From positions 41,043,424-41,107,423 of the forward strand of contig OZ024897.1 in assembly GCA_964017195.1 (NCBI GenBank): a DNA stretch of 64,000 bases, written 5' to 3'. The position numbers and the translations under genes are program-made. This document shows positions 12,506 through 26,000 of this stretch, piece after piece (position 1 is the stretch's first letter; each line of letters opens with the position of its first letter). This DNA is from Siderastrea radians (taxonomy: Eukaryota > Cnidaria > Anthozoa > Scleractinia > Rhizangiidae). The notes beneath the pieces are model-generated. The model searched no databases. It was not told where the DNA came from and was given only the letters and a program-made list of their open reading frames with translations.

Positions 12506-12818
12506 GGCTCTGTTACACTAGGCATTCATTTTTACAACATTTTTCGCAGTTTTGTTGCGATACAAGTTGCAGGAAAAATTGCCCAGGGTAACATCCCCTG
12601 AACTGAACATGTCTCGCAACGTTTTTGGTGCCGCAATCGTTGCGAGAAGTAGAATTCGATTCTACCTTTGGCAACGATCCTCGAAACGCTGCAACGAATT
12701 TTTCCAGCATTGCGTAGAGTTGTTACACTAGGCAACGTTGCGTGCAACTTGTCTCGCAAAGGCACAACAAAATTGCGGGACAAATTGCAAGAGAAATTGC
12801 CCAGTGTAACAGCGCCTT
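12506..12818. mobile_element. MITE with GGCkCTGTTACACT termini
   Basis: The left end is GGCTCTGTTACACTAGGCA. The right end, on the opposite strand, is GGCGCTGTTACACTGGGCAA. An internal copy of TTGTTACACTAGGCAACG lies near 12720, and the body is full of TTGCGA/TCGCAA motifs that allow folding. Flanks are TTAA on the left and TTTA on the right, which may be a decayed TTAA duplication (piggyBac or Kolobok type). This is an inference. Confidence 0.65.
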
Positions 12819-13782
12819 TAGGAGCCAAAGCTTGTTGCTAGAAAAGCCTAGAAAAGAAATGCGAAAACAAGACTTAAATAACAGCCCTCAAAGTTAAAAG
12901 CCTCTTTTATATCCGGCATACTTAGAGACTTTTCTGTTTTGTTTTAATTAGTTTATGATTTTTCATTTCGCCTATAAAATCGTGGTAAACCAGAAAATTG
13001 CTACAATTTTTCCGAAAGTGAGCTAGATCTTCAAAGAGATTACAATGAAAAAAGAAAAAAAGGGTGAAGGTGATAAATTTTCCTGTGTATATACAAATTT
13101 TTAAAATTCCTTTTGCGAGTATGTATAAGATGTAAATAGAAAGTGACGATAAAAAGTCGCCGACATTAACATAACCTTACCGGTAATGTAAGTCTGACAT
13201 GTGAGGTTTTTTACCGGTTTCCTTTTCCAATTTGCGCGCATGGTCATAAAATTCCAATTACGGTTTTGTGTAAACACGACAACTAACCGATAATGAACAA
13301 AACTATTTTAAGAAAATATTAAAATTTTAGGGTTTCATTTTCTTTAAGAGGTATTTTTAAAAGGAAATTGAGGGTGAAAGGTATTGGTGGTCCGGCATTG
13401 CTCGATGTCCGGTAATGGACAGGGCACAACACATTCAAGCGATGATAGTTTTTGATGTCCATCAGCTGATGTACATAGGAAGTAACATATGATTTCCGCA
13501 GTTACTTCTCTTGGGATTCATCCAAACATGAAAATAATGATAAATACCATTTAAAGAATTTTTCTAAAAGGGAACAAAATATTGAACAAAGGCGTCGCTT
13601 TCGTCACCACCATTTTTTACGCTCATTTACAGAGTGCCAATATTAACACACCCACTTCCTCAAAACACGCAAGTAATGACATCACCCTTGATACGCTTGT
13701 TGTGGCGGGAAATGCAACACGCTGTGAATCAACCAATTGAATCATCTTTGACAAACAACCGATATCAAGGCCCGACGATCTG

Positions 13783-13818
13783 ATTGGTCTGCGCGGGTTC
13801 TAAAATTCGAATCACGTG
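13783..13818 (+). promoter_or_regulatory. Candidate promoter motifs upstream of EPB41-like: ATTGG and CACGTG
   Basis: An inverted CCAAT box (ATTGG, 13783-13787) and a palindromic E-box (TCACGTGA, 13812-13819) lie 120-160 bp before the ATG of the protein 4.1 gene. Their position fits a proximal promoter, but no functional evidence exists in the sequence. Confidence 0.35.
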
Positions 13819-13939
13819 ACCTAATTACAATACAGCAGAGAAAGCCTCGAGTCTCCAGTGAACGTTGTTGTCCCGTTGCCTTTTAGTGTCGATTTTGAAA
13901 ATATTTGGGTCATAACCGACAGAGTCTGAAAGAGAAGGA

Positions 13940-14080
13940 ATGGCTGGTGCCACAGGAGAAAACGCAGAAAGCCCAACGATTTCTTCGAGGCAGCAAGCGA
14001 TCAGAAAGCCGCCGCGAAATCGGCTTTCATGCCAAGTTACTCTTCTCGATGGAACAGTTTTGACTACCGATCAATTGCAG
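13940..14080 (+). CDS. EPB41: EPB41-like exon 1
   Basis: Starts at ATG and encodes 47 residues, beginning F1 with LSCQVTLLDGT. It ends in phase 0 before GTAAGC. The next upstream in-frame codons contain no better start. Confidence 0.9.
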
Positions 14081-17000
14081 GTAAGCATAAGTTTCTTCAA
14101 CGGTTTTCTTACACCGTTTCAACCTGGTTTAGGGCCGTTTTTTAAGCAATGTCTGACCTGTGAATTTTCTTTTTAAATCTAAACCGTTATGGGTGGAATG
14201 CGGACTTATAATGATGCAGGTTCTCTGTAAATATAATCATAGGAAACTCAGCTCTATACAGCGGTAAATTTGTTGGCACTTGTTGACTTTGCGTCTATAG
14301 TGGCGTTGGACGAGTTTGATAAGTTTGCTTCTGTAGAAATACTCCCGAACTGGTCACTGTTAAGTAGTGTGTTGATGTTTTAGCTGTTGTTTACAGTCCG
14401 AACAGCGTGCTTCTTGAGAAATTGGTATGGGAAACATGCAATAGGAAATGGCTGACTTCCAACCATCGAAACTGAGCAAATTTGAATTTGTTGTGCAGTG
14501 TTTCGGCCAGTGTGCATGTTAGCACGTTTCGTTTGCAAGGAAGTGTTTTATATTGTGATAAATTTGATGGAAAATATTGCGTGCTGCAAGCTTTAATATT
14601 TGTTCTCGTTAACTTAGGTTGTTTCGCCGAGAGTAGATTTGCGCTGTCTCACGCTCAAATTTTGGGATCCCTTAGCTTGTAGCGTAATTCGCTTACATTA
14701 CTTCCCTCTTTCGTTTATTTAAATGTTTCCTTTAATTCATTGTCATTTGATTAGAATCATGATGGCTTTTTAGGCTGAGATAAATTTTCTGCCTTTTTTC
14801 ATCGCATCATTAGAAGTTTAGAAAGCGGTCTGCAAACAGTAAGCTTACAATGTTTACTCATGCCGTACACGGTTTCGTCGGTAACTGGAACTGTTTTTCG
14901 ATCAAGCTTCATAACAGATTTTAAGCTTTATAAGTTTCATGTAATGAGTGAGTTTAACAATGCATTAGACTATTTGATTTCAAGTCTGACCACGTCTGAT
15001 TTTGGAATCTGTTGGATCAGTTGTAAAATTGTAGTGTCGAGATCTATACATCAGATACTTCTATGTTATCTTCATTTATTCACAGGTTTTCACGTTTTAA
15101 CTAACTCTAGTTTTCTTTCTAAAGAAAAATGCCAAAGGTCTGGATCTAATGCACTGGGTTACAACGCAGCTAAATATTTCAGAAAAAGAATATTTTGGAC
15201 TTCTATGGGAAGACAAGAAAGGAGAGAAGGTACTCACTTGTTTACAAACTTTTAACCAAGGCGATTTATTTGCATTAAGCTTCTGATCGTTTTCTAAATG
15301 TTTTGGGTGGATGTTTAGTCTTGAAGGCAATCAGTCTGCTACAGGTTGAGGCTAACATAGCACAGATTTTCTTACACAAAACAAAGAACTTTCTCGCTTG
15401 TTTATTACCTTACTTATCGGATTTGTTTACGTTGGGTGACCAAATGCCATATTTGTGAAATTGTCAGTAGGTTGTTTCAAGTTTCAACTGTATTTTTTGT
15501 TGGGTTTCAAATTTTAAAATGACATTGATTAATGCTCTGTTTTCTTTTTTATTCCTCAGTTCTGGCTAAATCCTCAGAAGAAAATAACTACACAACTCAA
15601 TGGTAAATTAAATATTTTAACCTATCGAGAACTTCCTGTGAATTTTATTCCCACGATTAAATCACTTCCACACCTAACTTCTATTGTCATGCTAAATTCT
15701 ATTCTAGTATCCCAGACAATTCTCTGGGCGAATTTATTATACATTGTTCTTATGGTATGGCTTTGTTCATTTAAATATTTTAATTTGTTAACAAATGTAA
15801 TATTGGTCTCCACCTCTCCGTTAGCATTTATTGTTTCAATTGCTACAAAATGATTTATTTGTGCTATCTATTGGCGTACAAATTTGTTTAGAAGTTTGTG
15901 TAGATTAATAACTTTTCCAAGTCAAGTTTTTCATTGCAATGATTGATCATGATGCAAATTTCCTTTTTATTTACAATTACATTTTATAATCATTTACAGC
16001 TTATCTCTGTTGTGCTTATTCGAAACCCTAGAAGTTCTGTTTTGATAGTTCCTCAAGAGGATTATTTAACCTTTTGACTCGCTGTGTTCTTGGGCCACTC
16101 GTCGTTGTTCTAACACCCAGCTTGTGACCATTCAAGTGAGAGCTTTTAAGCAGAACTTTCCTGTGTTGTTGTTATTATGCTTTGAAGGTGTTATCATGTT
16201 GGAGATAAAGAGACCACTCCAGTGACATCTTTTTAGCCATTCTTTATTGTTCTAACACCCAACTTGTGAGCATTCAAGTGAGAGTTTCAAAGCAGAACAT
16301 TCCTTTGTTGTTGTTTATTATGTTTTGAAGGTGCTATTATATTTGAAGATATAAAGAGACCACCCCAGTGACATCTTTTTAGCAAAGCTTTCCTGTGCAT
16401 GTTGTGCTGTTTATCGGGGTGTATTGTGCTGTACAATATCGTTTTTACTTGAAATCCTAAAGTATGACCATTCAGTCAAAAGCTGTCAAGCAATTCTTTC
16501 TTGTGGCCCTGTTTGTTTCTTTTGTTTGTTTGTAGTTTTTCCAATATTTTGTGTTTTAAAATAAATCATAATGTGATGCATACCAGAATGCAAATAAACA
16601 GCATGTCAGAGGCTTGTTAGTGGCATTTAGTTTACTTCCAGTGGGGTGTGGGCAAGCCCTTTAATTAGTGGTGCATCAATTGATGTACCAATATAACTTG
16701 CCGTCCTCTTTTGATGAAAAGAAAATAGGAACTTTTTCTCCCATGCATTCTTGATCACCAGATTGTAACATTGAAACTTTGTCTAGTAAGATTGAATAAA
16801 GCATGATTAGATGGACACTTCTGTGCTGCAGAAAATGTCTAGCTTTGAGGTAAATTATGGAAGGTTTAATATATCTACAGTGTATGATCAGCATTACACT
16901 GTTGTCTTATTTATTGTTCAGAAAAAAAATGTTGCCTCAGAAGATTTTTCCTTATATTGCAAACATCATTTTGTCTCTTTAATGACGTCATAAAATCTAT

Positions 17001-20000
17001 GAGAACTTTTAAAAATAATATTATTGCTTGTGAAAGCTCTCATGCTTTAGTCCTTTTAGTGGTATTATACCATGGTCACACATCAGTGCACATCGAGTAG
17101 ACATGTGCATTTTAATTTGTAGTTTGATCTTATTGCAGTACTGTCCCTGGTAATAAGAACAGCCTTTTCTTTTTGTTTCATTTTAAAGCATTGTTGCATT
17201 TATTGATTAAAGATGTTTGTTTACCAGTAAAATGATGTAGTTACACAAAACAAGGCTTTTGGTTTAAATATGTTTAGTTAAGTCTGCTTAAAAATCTTTG
17301 TCCTTGAAATCTTATACATCTGGGGCAAGAGTTGTATAAAACTCGATGTCTGGCTTAACTTCTAAGGTCATATGTTCAGTCCAGTCAAAAACACAATCTC
17401 AATGTCTGACGTTGGCAGTTACAGTACGCCAGATGTTAGTTTTATGCTACTTACCCCTGATGTTTAGGATGTAAAAGTGCTCGAGTTTTAGTGCATAATT
17501 TATTTGTCATTTCTGTGCTTGTAAATTCTTAAAATTTGTTCTTCACTTGACCAGATTCTGAGGGTTCTAGTTTATTGGGATTAGCTATTAGTTTAGGTAC
17601 TGAATTTGAATTTCACATTTTAACCTTTGCTTTGAAAGGTGCTCAACCCAACTTTGCCTTAGTTGTCAAGTTTTATGAACCTGTGCCATCACACATTAAA
17701 ACAGACTACACCAGGTAACTCAGATCATAGATAATTTCATAATAATCAGTTATGTCCTACATTCCTGGCCATCACTTAGCTCGTTAGGATGACTTTCATC
17801 TTCTGCTTTAGAAGTTTTATTGCCCGCTGAACAGGGGTTTTTATTGCTGTGATAAAGTATGCACTCTTTGAACCAACTGGGTCCTGGGGTCCATTTTTCA
17901 AAACTCCTGATAACTTACCACACCCAAAAACAATTTTTGTTGACACAGTTTTCTTCAACAAAGACACAATTTTTATTGATTTTGAAAGCTAAATTTCAAA
18001 ATCTTTTTAATTTTATGTAATACTTTGGCATGTTTGCAATTATTAATAATAATAATAATATTTATTACTTAATATTTCGCAAATTAACATACAAATAGTA
18101 CATGTTCAAATGCACATTACAAAAAAACTAACCAAAACTGACTAAAAATATAGATTAAAAAAATAAAAAATGGATTTGAAGATAAACTTATCAGGAGTTT
18201 CAAGAAAAGGGGCTCAGGGTAAAGTCTCAACTACCTGTCCTCCCCAAAAATTAACCAGATAACAAATTCAACAATAAAAAGAACAAAAACAAAGGAAAGA
18301 CAGCTCCAAGGGTTTTATCCTAGACCTCTTCAATACCTGCATGTTGGGCACACTGATGGGAACAGCTGTAGAGGTAATACAAAGTGAGATTGTTTCAACA
18401 ATGTATAGTTGAGGGAATGAAGGTATTCAAGTTTTTGTGCCATGTCATTGCTTACAAGGTATTTGATGTGCATGCAGTTACGAGATGACATTAACTCTGG
18501 AAGGTAGGTCCTTGGTTGTGAATGTGATCTAAGTAAGGCCTCTGTAGAGCTATGTCTTTTGTCCCGGTTTAGCCCTTTTAAATTTGTGACTATAATAAAT
18601 TGTAATTATTAAATTCTGAATTTGGCTTATTTATTTTCTAGCGCTCTTGTTGGTTTTTGGCGAGGGTTCTCATTATGTTAGCTACAGTGTATTGATATAA
18701 ATGTGCCAACCGGAGGCCCATTGGCTGTTAAAACAAAGAGTTCTTTTCATAAAAAAAACTATTCTTGAACACCTAGAAAATAAACATTTAAGAGCTCTTT
18801 AGTTTTAATGGTTGGCACATTTCAATGACAAAAAGAATTAAAAATTGAACTGTAAGCAGGATAAGACATATTAAAAATATAAAAAGCGTTCTCTGGTTTA
18901 AAAAATTTAAGAGAAATATAAGCTTTCGGCTATTATACTATAGCCTTTAACGAATGTAAAAAGAAATGAAAGCGCATGATTGGAAATATATGCAAGGGAG
19001 GGTGTGAAAAGATTAACACAAGAATACAACACTTCTATTGTATTCTTGTGTTTAATCTTTTCACACCCTCCCTTGCATATATTTCCAATCATGCGCTTTC
19101 ATTTCTTTTTACATTCGTTAAAGGCTATAGTATAATAGCCGAAAGCTTATATTTCTCTTAAATTTTTTAAACCAGAGAACGCTTTTTATATTTTTGACAA
19201 AAAGAATGTTTGTAAACAGTAAATGTTGCTATACGAGCAGTTCATGGCATCAGCAAAAGCTGTGCTATGTAAGAAAATTTGATATCATGTCAAGTGCTGT
19301 GGCATTCCAAAATTTCAACCGTGATGTAATAGTTGAGATCTTTGTAATGTTCACCATGTCACGGCAACGTGCATTTAGTAGTTACATTGCTGATTATGGC
19401 CTCTGGTATAATTACTGATTTGGTTTTAATATTGCCATAATTTCAGGTTACCATGTTCCTTTGGTAACCAAGCTTTGCTTGGTTCGTATGTTGTGCAAGG
19501 TAAGCAAAAAAGTAGGATCCATGCATAGTTTGTGGTTTAAACATTTCAGACAAATCAAATTTAAAAAGATCAAGAATATGGTACTGATAACTCACCTGTG
19601 TAAAAGATATACATAACGTTCTTTTTGAGGATCCCCAGGTTTTTCATTTATGATCCTTGCAGTTTAATTGTAGGGGCTTTAAGGATCTTGGACAGATCTT
19701 TGCAAGGATCTTGGTAACCTCTTTGTAAGATTCTCATCAAGGCCAATTCCGTGAGGGACTTGAAACGCTGTTACAGGTCTATGTTACTGGTATAACATTT
19801 TTATGGTCATTCAAGATTCCAGTGTGGTGTTGTGGATAAAATTAATAGGATTGTAAATTAAACTGTTTTGTCAGATTATCTGCATCTGGTGATGTTGAAC
19901 TGTTTCTTATCTGAGTTCCTTTGTAACACAGGCGATGTTGGGGATTATGAGGCTCGTGAACATGGAGATGATTACTTAGATGGCATGGTGTTTGCACCAA

Positions 20001-23000
20001 ACCAGGTAATTATCCATTGCTAAAAGGACTAAAAACCAGCTGTGCAGATTTTGTAAAATCTGTACCTGTGTCATGAATGCCCCTACTGTAAGAAACCCTT
20101 GGCAAATCACTTGTCAGTTGTGTATTTTCAGGTGGTTTCCAGTTCTTTTCCAAAAGCTGTCCTTTTGATTATTACTCATTCGTCAGTATCACTTTCACTC
20201 TCGATCATACATCTTGTGTCATTAATTGTGATACTAAACAATTGAAAACCTAATAGGCTGTTTGCGTAACCATGTCATGTGACCTTGTCAATCACAGTAA
20301 ATGGTGGTGGCTCGAAATAGATGGCTGAAATGGAAAGGGGGCCATGGAATTAGTAGGATTTCCAATTTTTTGAGGCCACTAATGTTTAAGTGCAAGATAT
20401 TAGGACAGTTTGAAAGTTTGAAAATTCTAAAAGATTTGTATTGTATGCTGGGTGGCAAAGCTTGCCACCCAGCAGCTTTTTTCCCTATAAGTCTTGGTAA
20501 TTTTTTGAACATTAAAATAACCGTAAAATGTCGCACTTTAACGTCAGTAACCTGAAAATTGAATATCTTACTAATTTCATCATGCTCTTTCCATTTCTGA
20601 TTTCTATTTCATACTATTACCATTTTTTATGATTGACAAGGTTGTGACGCAGTTATGCAAGGGGCCTATTCTGGACAGCTGTAATATTGTAACTATGAAA
20701 TGGCACCACAGGGAAAAAAGAGAATTGCAAAAAGACATAACATTTGGGATTTTTCTTGATTAGTTTGCTTTAAGATATGCATCACTTGTAAGAAACTCTC
20801 AGACTGCAGTTCTAATGATTTTTCTCACTATACACTCCTGTTTATGTAGACACCTGAACTGCTGGAAAAAATTAGAGAGCTACACAAGGAAAATAGGTAA
20901 GGAAAAGACCCTGCTTTGCTTTGCTTTGCTTGTTTAACAGGATATCTGTCCTTCCAGCTCACCCGGCTTGTCTGTGGCACGCTCAAAATGTAGAATTTTC
21001 TATTAGGACATACAATACATTTTTGGGTTTTTAAAATCACTCAACCATTTCCTAGAAAACAAAAATGTAGAATTTTTCAGAAGCAAGTGCATTCAGTTTA
21101 GAAGATTTTCCAGGCAAAAGTATTTTGAGTCAATTTTGGGCATGGGAATCAATGAATGACTGTTATTTTCATTTAAATGAAATTTAAGCCAAGTGACAAT
21201 AAGTACATAAAAATAATCTGATTTTGTTTGACAAGGCTGAAACTTGACATTCGTATGATTGAAAACTTGTGGCTTTTGGATTCTGGATCAAATTGGACTT
21301 TAGAAATGTTCGTTGTTGAGAAAGGAGAATCCAGGGAAAAACCATAGGAAGGAAAGGCAAGAAGGTCTAACAAACTTAAAATCCGTGCATGGCATCAGCT
21401 CCACACTGGTGGGACATGAGTGCTTCATCACTGCGGCAGCATTTATCCCCTCTGACTGTTGAATATGATTGGCTATTTTTTAGGGGACTTAGTCCTGAAG
21501 AGGCTGACTTGCAGTACTTAAAGATTGCAGCAACCAAACTTGTCATGTTTGGTGTTGATGCCCATCCAGCTAAGGTGAGAGAAGGACTCTGCTTTTGTGT
21601 GTACAAAGCTTTGTGTGAGAAGAAATTGTAATCGAACTAAACATGGAAAGCACAGCTGCAATCTTAGCAGTCACTTAGAAGCTGACTTTATAAAATACGT
21701 ACTAGGTGGTGATGAACAAAAAAGACACCGGTAGCTGTTGTCTTTCAGTAACATTGAAAGTTTTACTCAGAGTGGTTGGTTACCTTCATTGAAGTCAAAA
21801 CAGACAGTTCTCAGCTAGGCAGCCCTAGAAGAGGCTTATTATTCCAGTTAAAGTGTACAGTGTAACAGTATTTGAACACACGGCAATACAAACCTTAGCA
21901 AAACTGATTACAGAAATGTATATGTTATGAAAAGAAAAATCAAAACAGACACACAATCATCATTCCTTCTCTGACTGTGGCAAAAATTGCATATTTTCTT
22001 GCCATAATTCCAGTCCCTCAGTAGTGAACCAAACTGAAGTCTCAAATGAAACTCTTCTCAAGTGAAATTCCTGGTTTATGGGTGTGGAGGTTAAGGGTAG
22101 TGATTGTTGTTCTGTTATGATCAATGCTCAGGATGAACAAGGCAGTGAATTGCTGATTGGTGTTTCACATGATGGTATTGCCAGCTATAAAGACAAACTG
22201 GTGTTGAACAAATTCCCCTGGTAAGTGCTTCTGTGTTCAGTGTATTTCAGTGATATGTGTACATGTATACACTTTTGTAGGATCTAGTTGCACTCACAGA
22301 CAAGTAGATTTTGTTATCAGATAAGTAACTGTTTTTGGACAGACCGTCTGCCAATTCCATTTAACTGCAACATTAGAATGTTTGTGTATAAACTTTACAG
22401 TGTTTGATTAGAATTGTTATGACTTTTACATCTTACACCTGATCAGGTCCAAGATTGATTATGTCAAGTACAGGAAGAGAAACTTCATCATCAAAAGCCA
22501 CCCTGGGGAGGTAAGTCAACACCACTCCCGTCCCTTCTCTGGATTCACCGGTTGGAAGTTGAACTCAAGACTAGGCTTTTACTTTGTATTGATTTTCACT
22601 TCAGTGCTTATGGGAAGTGTCTCAGACCACGGCATACTTTAGCTAGCTCTAACACCTGCTTCAAAAGTTTTTGAGTGCCTGCCCTCTGCTGCTTTTCTGG
22701 TTAAAATGAACTTTGGGGAGATTTTGCATTGGCACATCCTGTAGGAGTGGTTGAAATGAATTAACTGATGCTGAGAGTGGTACCTATTATTTTAATACAG
22801 TGGACAGTGAGGAAGTAATAATGTGTGAGTTAATGCAGTAATTTTAATGTTTGATTTCTGATTTGCATTTCTCATTTCTTTGCATTACTCAGCTGGACAC
22901 ACTGACAACAACTACAATTTACAAGTGCCCAACTGAGAAGGCAGCAAAACGCTTGTATAAGTCATGTGTAGAGCATCACACCTTTTTCAGGTATAGAAAT

Positions 23001-26000
23001 TTCTCTTTTTCAGTACTTTTAGCTGCAAAAAAAAATTAGTCTAAGGACACATTGTACTCATTTCAGCAAAATGACTTGGCAACATGGGAGATGGAAAGGG
23101 TGCAAAAAATGTGCCCATGTCAACTCAAACTCGTGGCTTGCAGCTTTGCTGCTTGCTTCTTGAATTTCATGCTCGCTATTTTTGCGTTTGTCACATGGAT
23201 TTTAGACTAAAAGAGAGAGAGACTGCTCGCAGTCTAATGTCAACTGGGAAGATTAGAAATAGTAAGACAAAAGTATCACCCAAACCTGAAGCCCATGTGT
23301 GTGTGTGTAGTTTTTTTTTACCTTTCAAAGGGAATGAAGAATACTTTTGATTTGCCTTTTATATTTTTTAATGTATGTAAAAAGTTAACCACCATTGGGC
23401 ATAACTCACGGAATGTCTGGTCGAAAATTCAACACAGTGCACATCTTGTTTTGCCTGTAAAACTTTAAGACTGTCACCATTGTGGCTCCACGTTAAGCTT
23501 GTGTGCATCTCTTTTTCTACAGGCTGACCTTTTCTGACCCACCTCCGTCTCGCAGTACATCGCTTCTTAAGATGGGATCAAAGTTCCGATACAGCGACCG
23601 CACCTTGTACCAACTGCACAAGGAAGGTCACCCAGTGAAGGAGCAGCCCAAGTTTAACCGTGTTTCAAGCCTGAACTGGTCCCGTCGTTATCAAATGCCT
23701 TCTCTGTCAGAAACTAAGATCTACGTGGATGAAAGAGATGATGAAGCTAAGAAGAGACCTCTGTCTGAGGGAGACATGCCATCAAAGATGCCTTGGTACT
23801 TAAGGCAAGGAGGAAAGGTAGGTTAAGGTTGCTTGAGCTGAATTTTCCTTTTGTGCCCTTTATCTCCTTAGTTTGCCAAAACTATAAATTTCTTCTGGAA
23901 AAAGTTTGAAATAATAGCAGACATGTTTTGAATATTGAGTTTTAGGGTTGTATCCTGTAGTCTCTGAAGTTAGAACCATCTGGTACAATGGCATAAACAG
24001 TACCACACATAAGGTACAGTGTAGTTTAAACTCATCGCAATAGATGAGCTTGGGAACCTGGCACCTGGAAGAGGGGGGGGCCTGTGCCATTCAAGGTAGG
24101 CAGGGAGGTAACCATGACAACCCTGTCAGCAGGAACCAGGCTCTCGTCAAACAGCCCCACCAAAGCACAGTCACGCTGATAGATCAGTGAAAAGAATGCT
24201 TGCCTTTCCCTATACTTACCTGATTCCAGCAGCTACTCAACAGGGCAGGCAGGGAGGGGCAAGAATCCACACTGATTTGCAGAACCAAAGATCAGTTTGA
24301 ATGGTATAATGGACATACTTTGGTAACTTAGTCAGAGACTCAAGTGAGAACTGTGTTAATTTACTTGATTTGAAGTTCTTACTGTGCTAGTAAAAGGGTT
24401 TTTAAGATGTCAGAGAACCACTGAATGCCAACCTTGATTCTATCAATTATTTACAGGCTCCACTAATGACAGAGGAGTCTACGGACACCATGACTCCAGA
24501 AGAAAGGGAACAATACCAACGGGAGATGGCAGAGAGATTAGGCAAGGAACGTGGAGAAGGAGATGAAGATGTCATCAGGGCCACTGGTAGGGGTGAAGGA
24601 GTAGGTTATGCATATGGAAGAGCAGAGAGACCAGATGCACAAGCTACTGTCACTGCAGTGGAAGAGGAAGCAAGGAGACTGGAGAGAGAGAGATGGGAAG
24701 AAGCAGAACGGGAGAGAGAACGTCAAGCAGAATGGGAGAGAGAACGACAGCGCCGTGAGCAGGAGCGGCTTGAACAAGAGAAGGAAGCTGAGAGGGAAAG
24801 GAGGCTGCAAGAATGGATTGAAAGTGAAAAGCGAAGGTAATGCAATAGTTGATTTTACTTATAGTTTAGTTTGCTGATATCCTTACACTTCCTGGAGTGA
24901 CCAAGTTCAAATTAGAGGTAGATATCTCTATTAGACTGCTTACAAGTGACCATCTCATATAAGCGTCCGCATTCTTGAAATCCTGTATGAATCAGTGATT
25001 AGTTAAAAACAATTTGCGGTCGTGTAGAATTCCCCATTAAAAGTGTAGCGACCTCATTTTTAAAATCCTGTATGAATCAGCAATCATTAAAACAAATATT
25101 CCTTGTAGAATCTCTTTTAAGCGACCACATTCTTGAATTCTTGAATAATCAGCAATGTTCACGCTATCTGCAATGTAGAATCCCTTTTACAGTCAATGCA
25201 CTTCACGCATGAACGCTCAACTTCAAATATTCCTCGATTAATTCATTCTTTGATTTCATTCTTCATAAAATTTATCGATTCTTTGAAACTTGGATTCTAT
25301 ATTCGAAACACTAAAATTTAGTTATTCGAAATTGTTTTTGTAACATCGCAATAATAATTCAAACTTTCCGAACAGGAACTGAAAAGTTAGTTTGTTTTAG
25401 CTCAATTTTCCGGTATGTCACACGTGATATTTATATTATTATTTTCAAGCCCGGCGCAAAAAAATTGCAAGAACATAAAGCCGACAAAAATAACCCGTAA
25501 AGAGAAAATCGACAACAGTAATCCTTAGAAAGATAATCCAAAGGAGTGTCGAATTTTAACAGTGCAACTTATTCTTTGGCTGGAGGTTTCATGGCTTAAT
25601 CAGAAAACCGCAGAAAATATAAACAACAACCGCCACAATTTTTTACCTGTAACGGTTTTTGCCGCGGTGTGTTGCAGTGTACATAGGTTTGCACATGATC
25701 AGAACATGAAAGTTTAGGTTTCCTTACTCCAAATGGCGAGAAATTCGCTTGGGAGCTTTTACGATCCTGGTAAACCTTTGCCTTCTAATGCAAGGAACGA
25801 AATCGTTAACCTTTTCAATGCTGGATTGGGTTTGTCAGATATTCCACGGAACACGAGAGTACCAAAAGGAGCTGTTCATAAAACAGTCCACGCGATGACT
25901 CAACCATTTTCTTGTGGAGGTAAAGATCCTTGATAACGGATGACATCCCTGAAGTAATTGATTAGCACTTCTTCCGAGTGCACCATGTAGACGATTTCTG

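Larger units (their letters stand above)
9937..13939. other. Intergenic region: LITAF 3' UTR, repeats, EPB41 upstream region
   Basis: The first part should be the 3' UTR of the LITAF-like gene (candidate poly(A) signals at 11572 and 11828). The middle has the G-run/C-run pair and a TTACACT-ended MITE. The last few hundred bases form the upstream region of the protein 4.1 gene. I see no further coding exon. Confidence 0.7.

Noticed and set aside
18907..19161. Two ORFs starting MIGNICKGGCEK on opposite strands
   Set aside because: They are mirror images produced by the palindrome, not a repeated gene.
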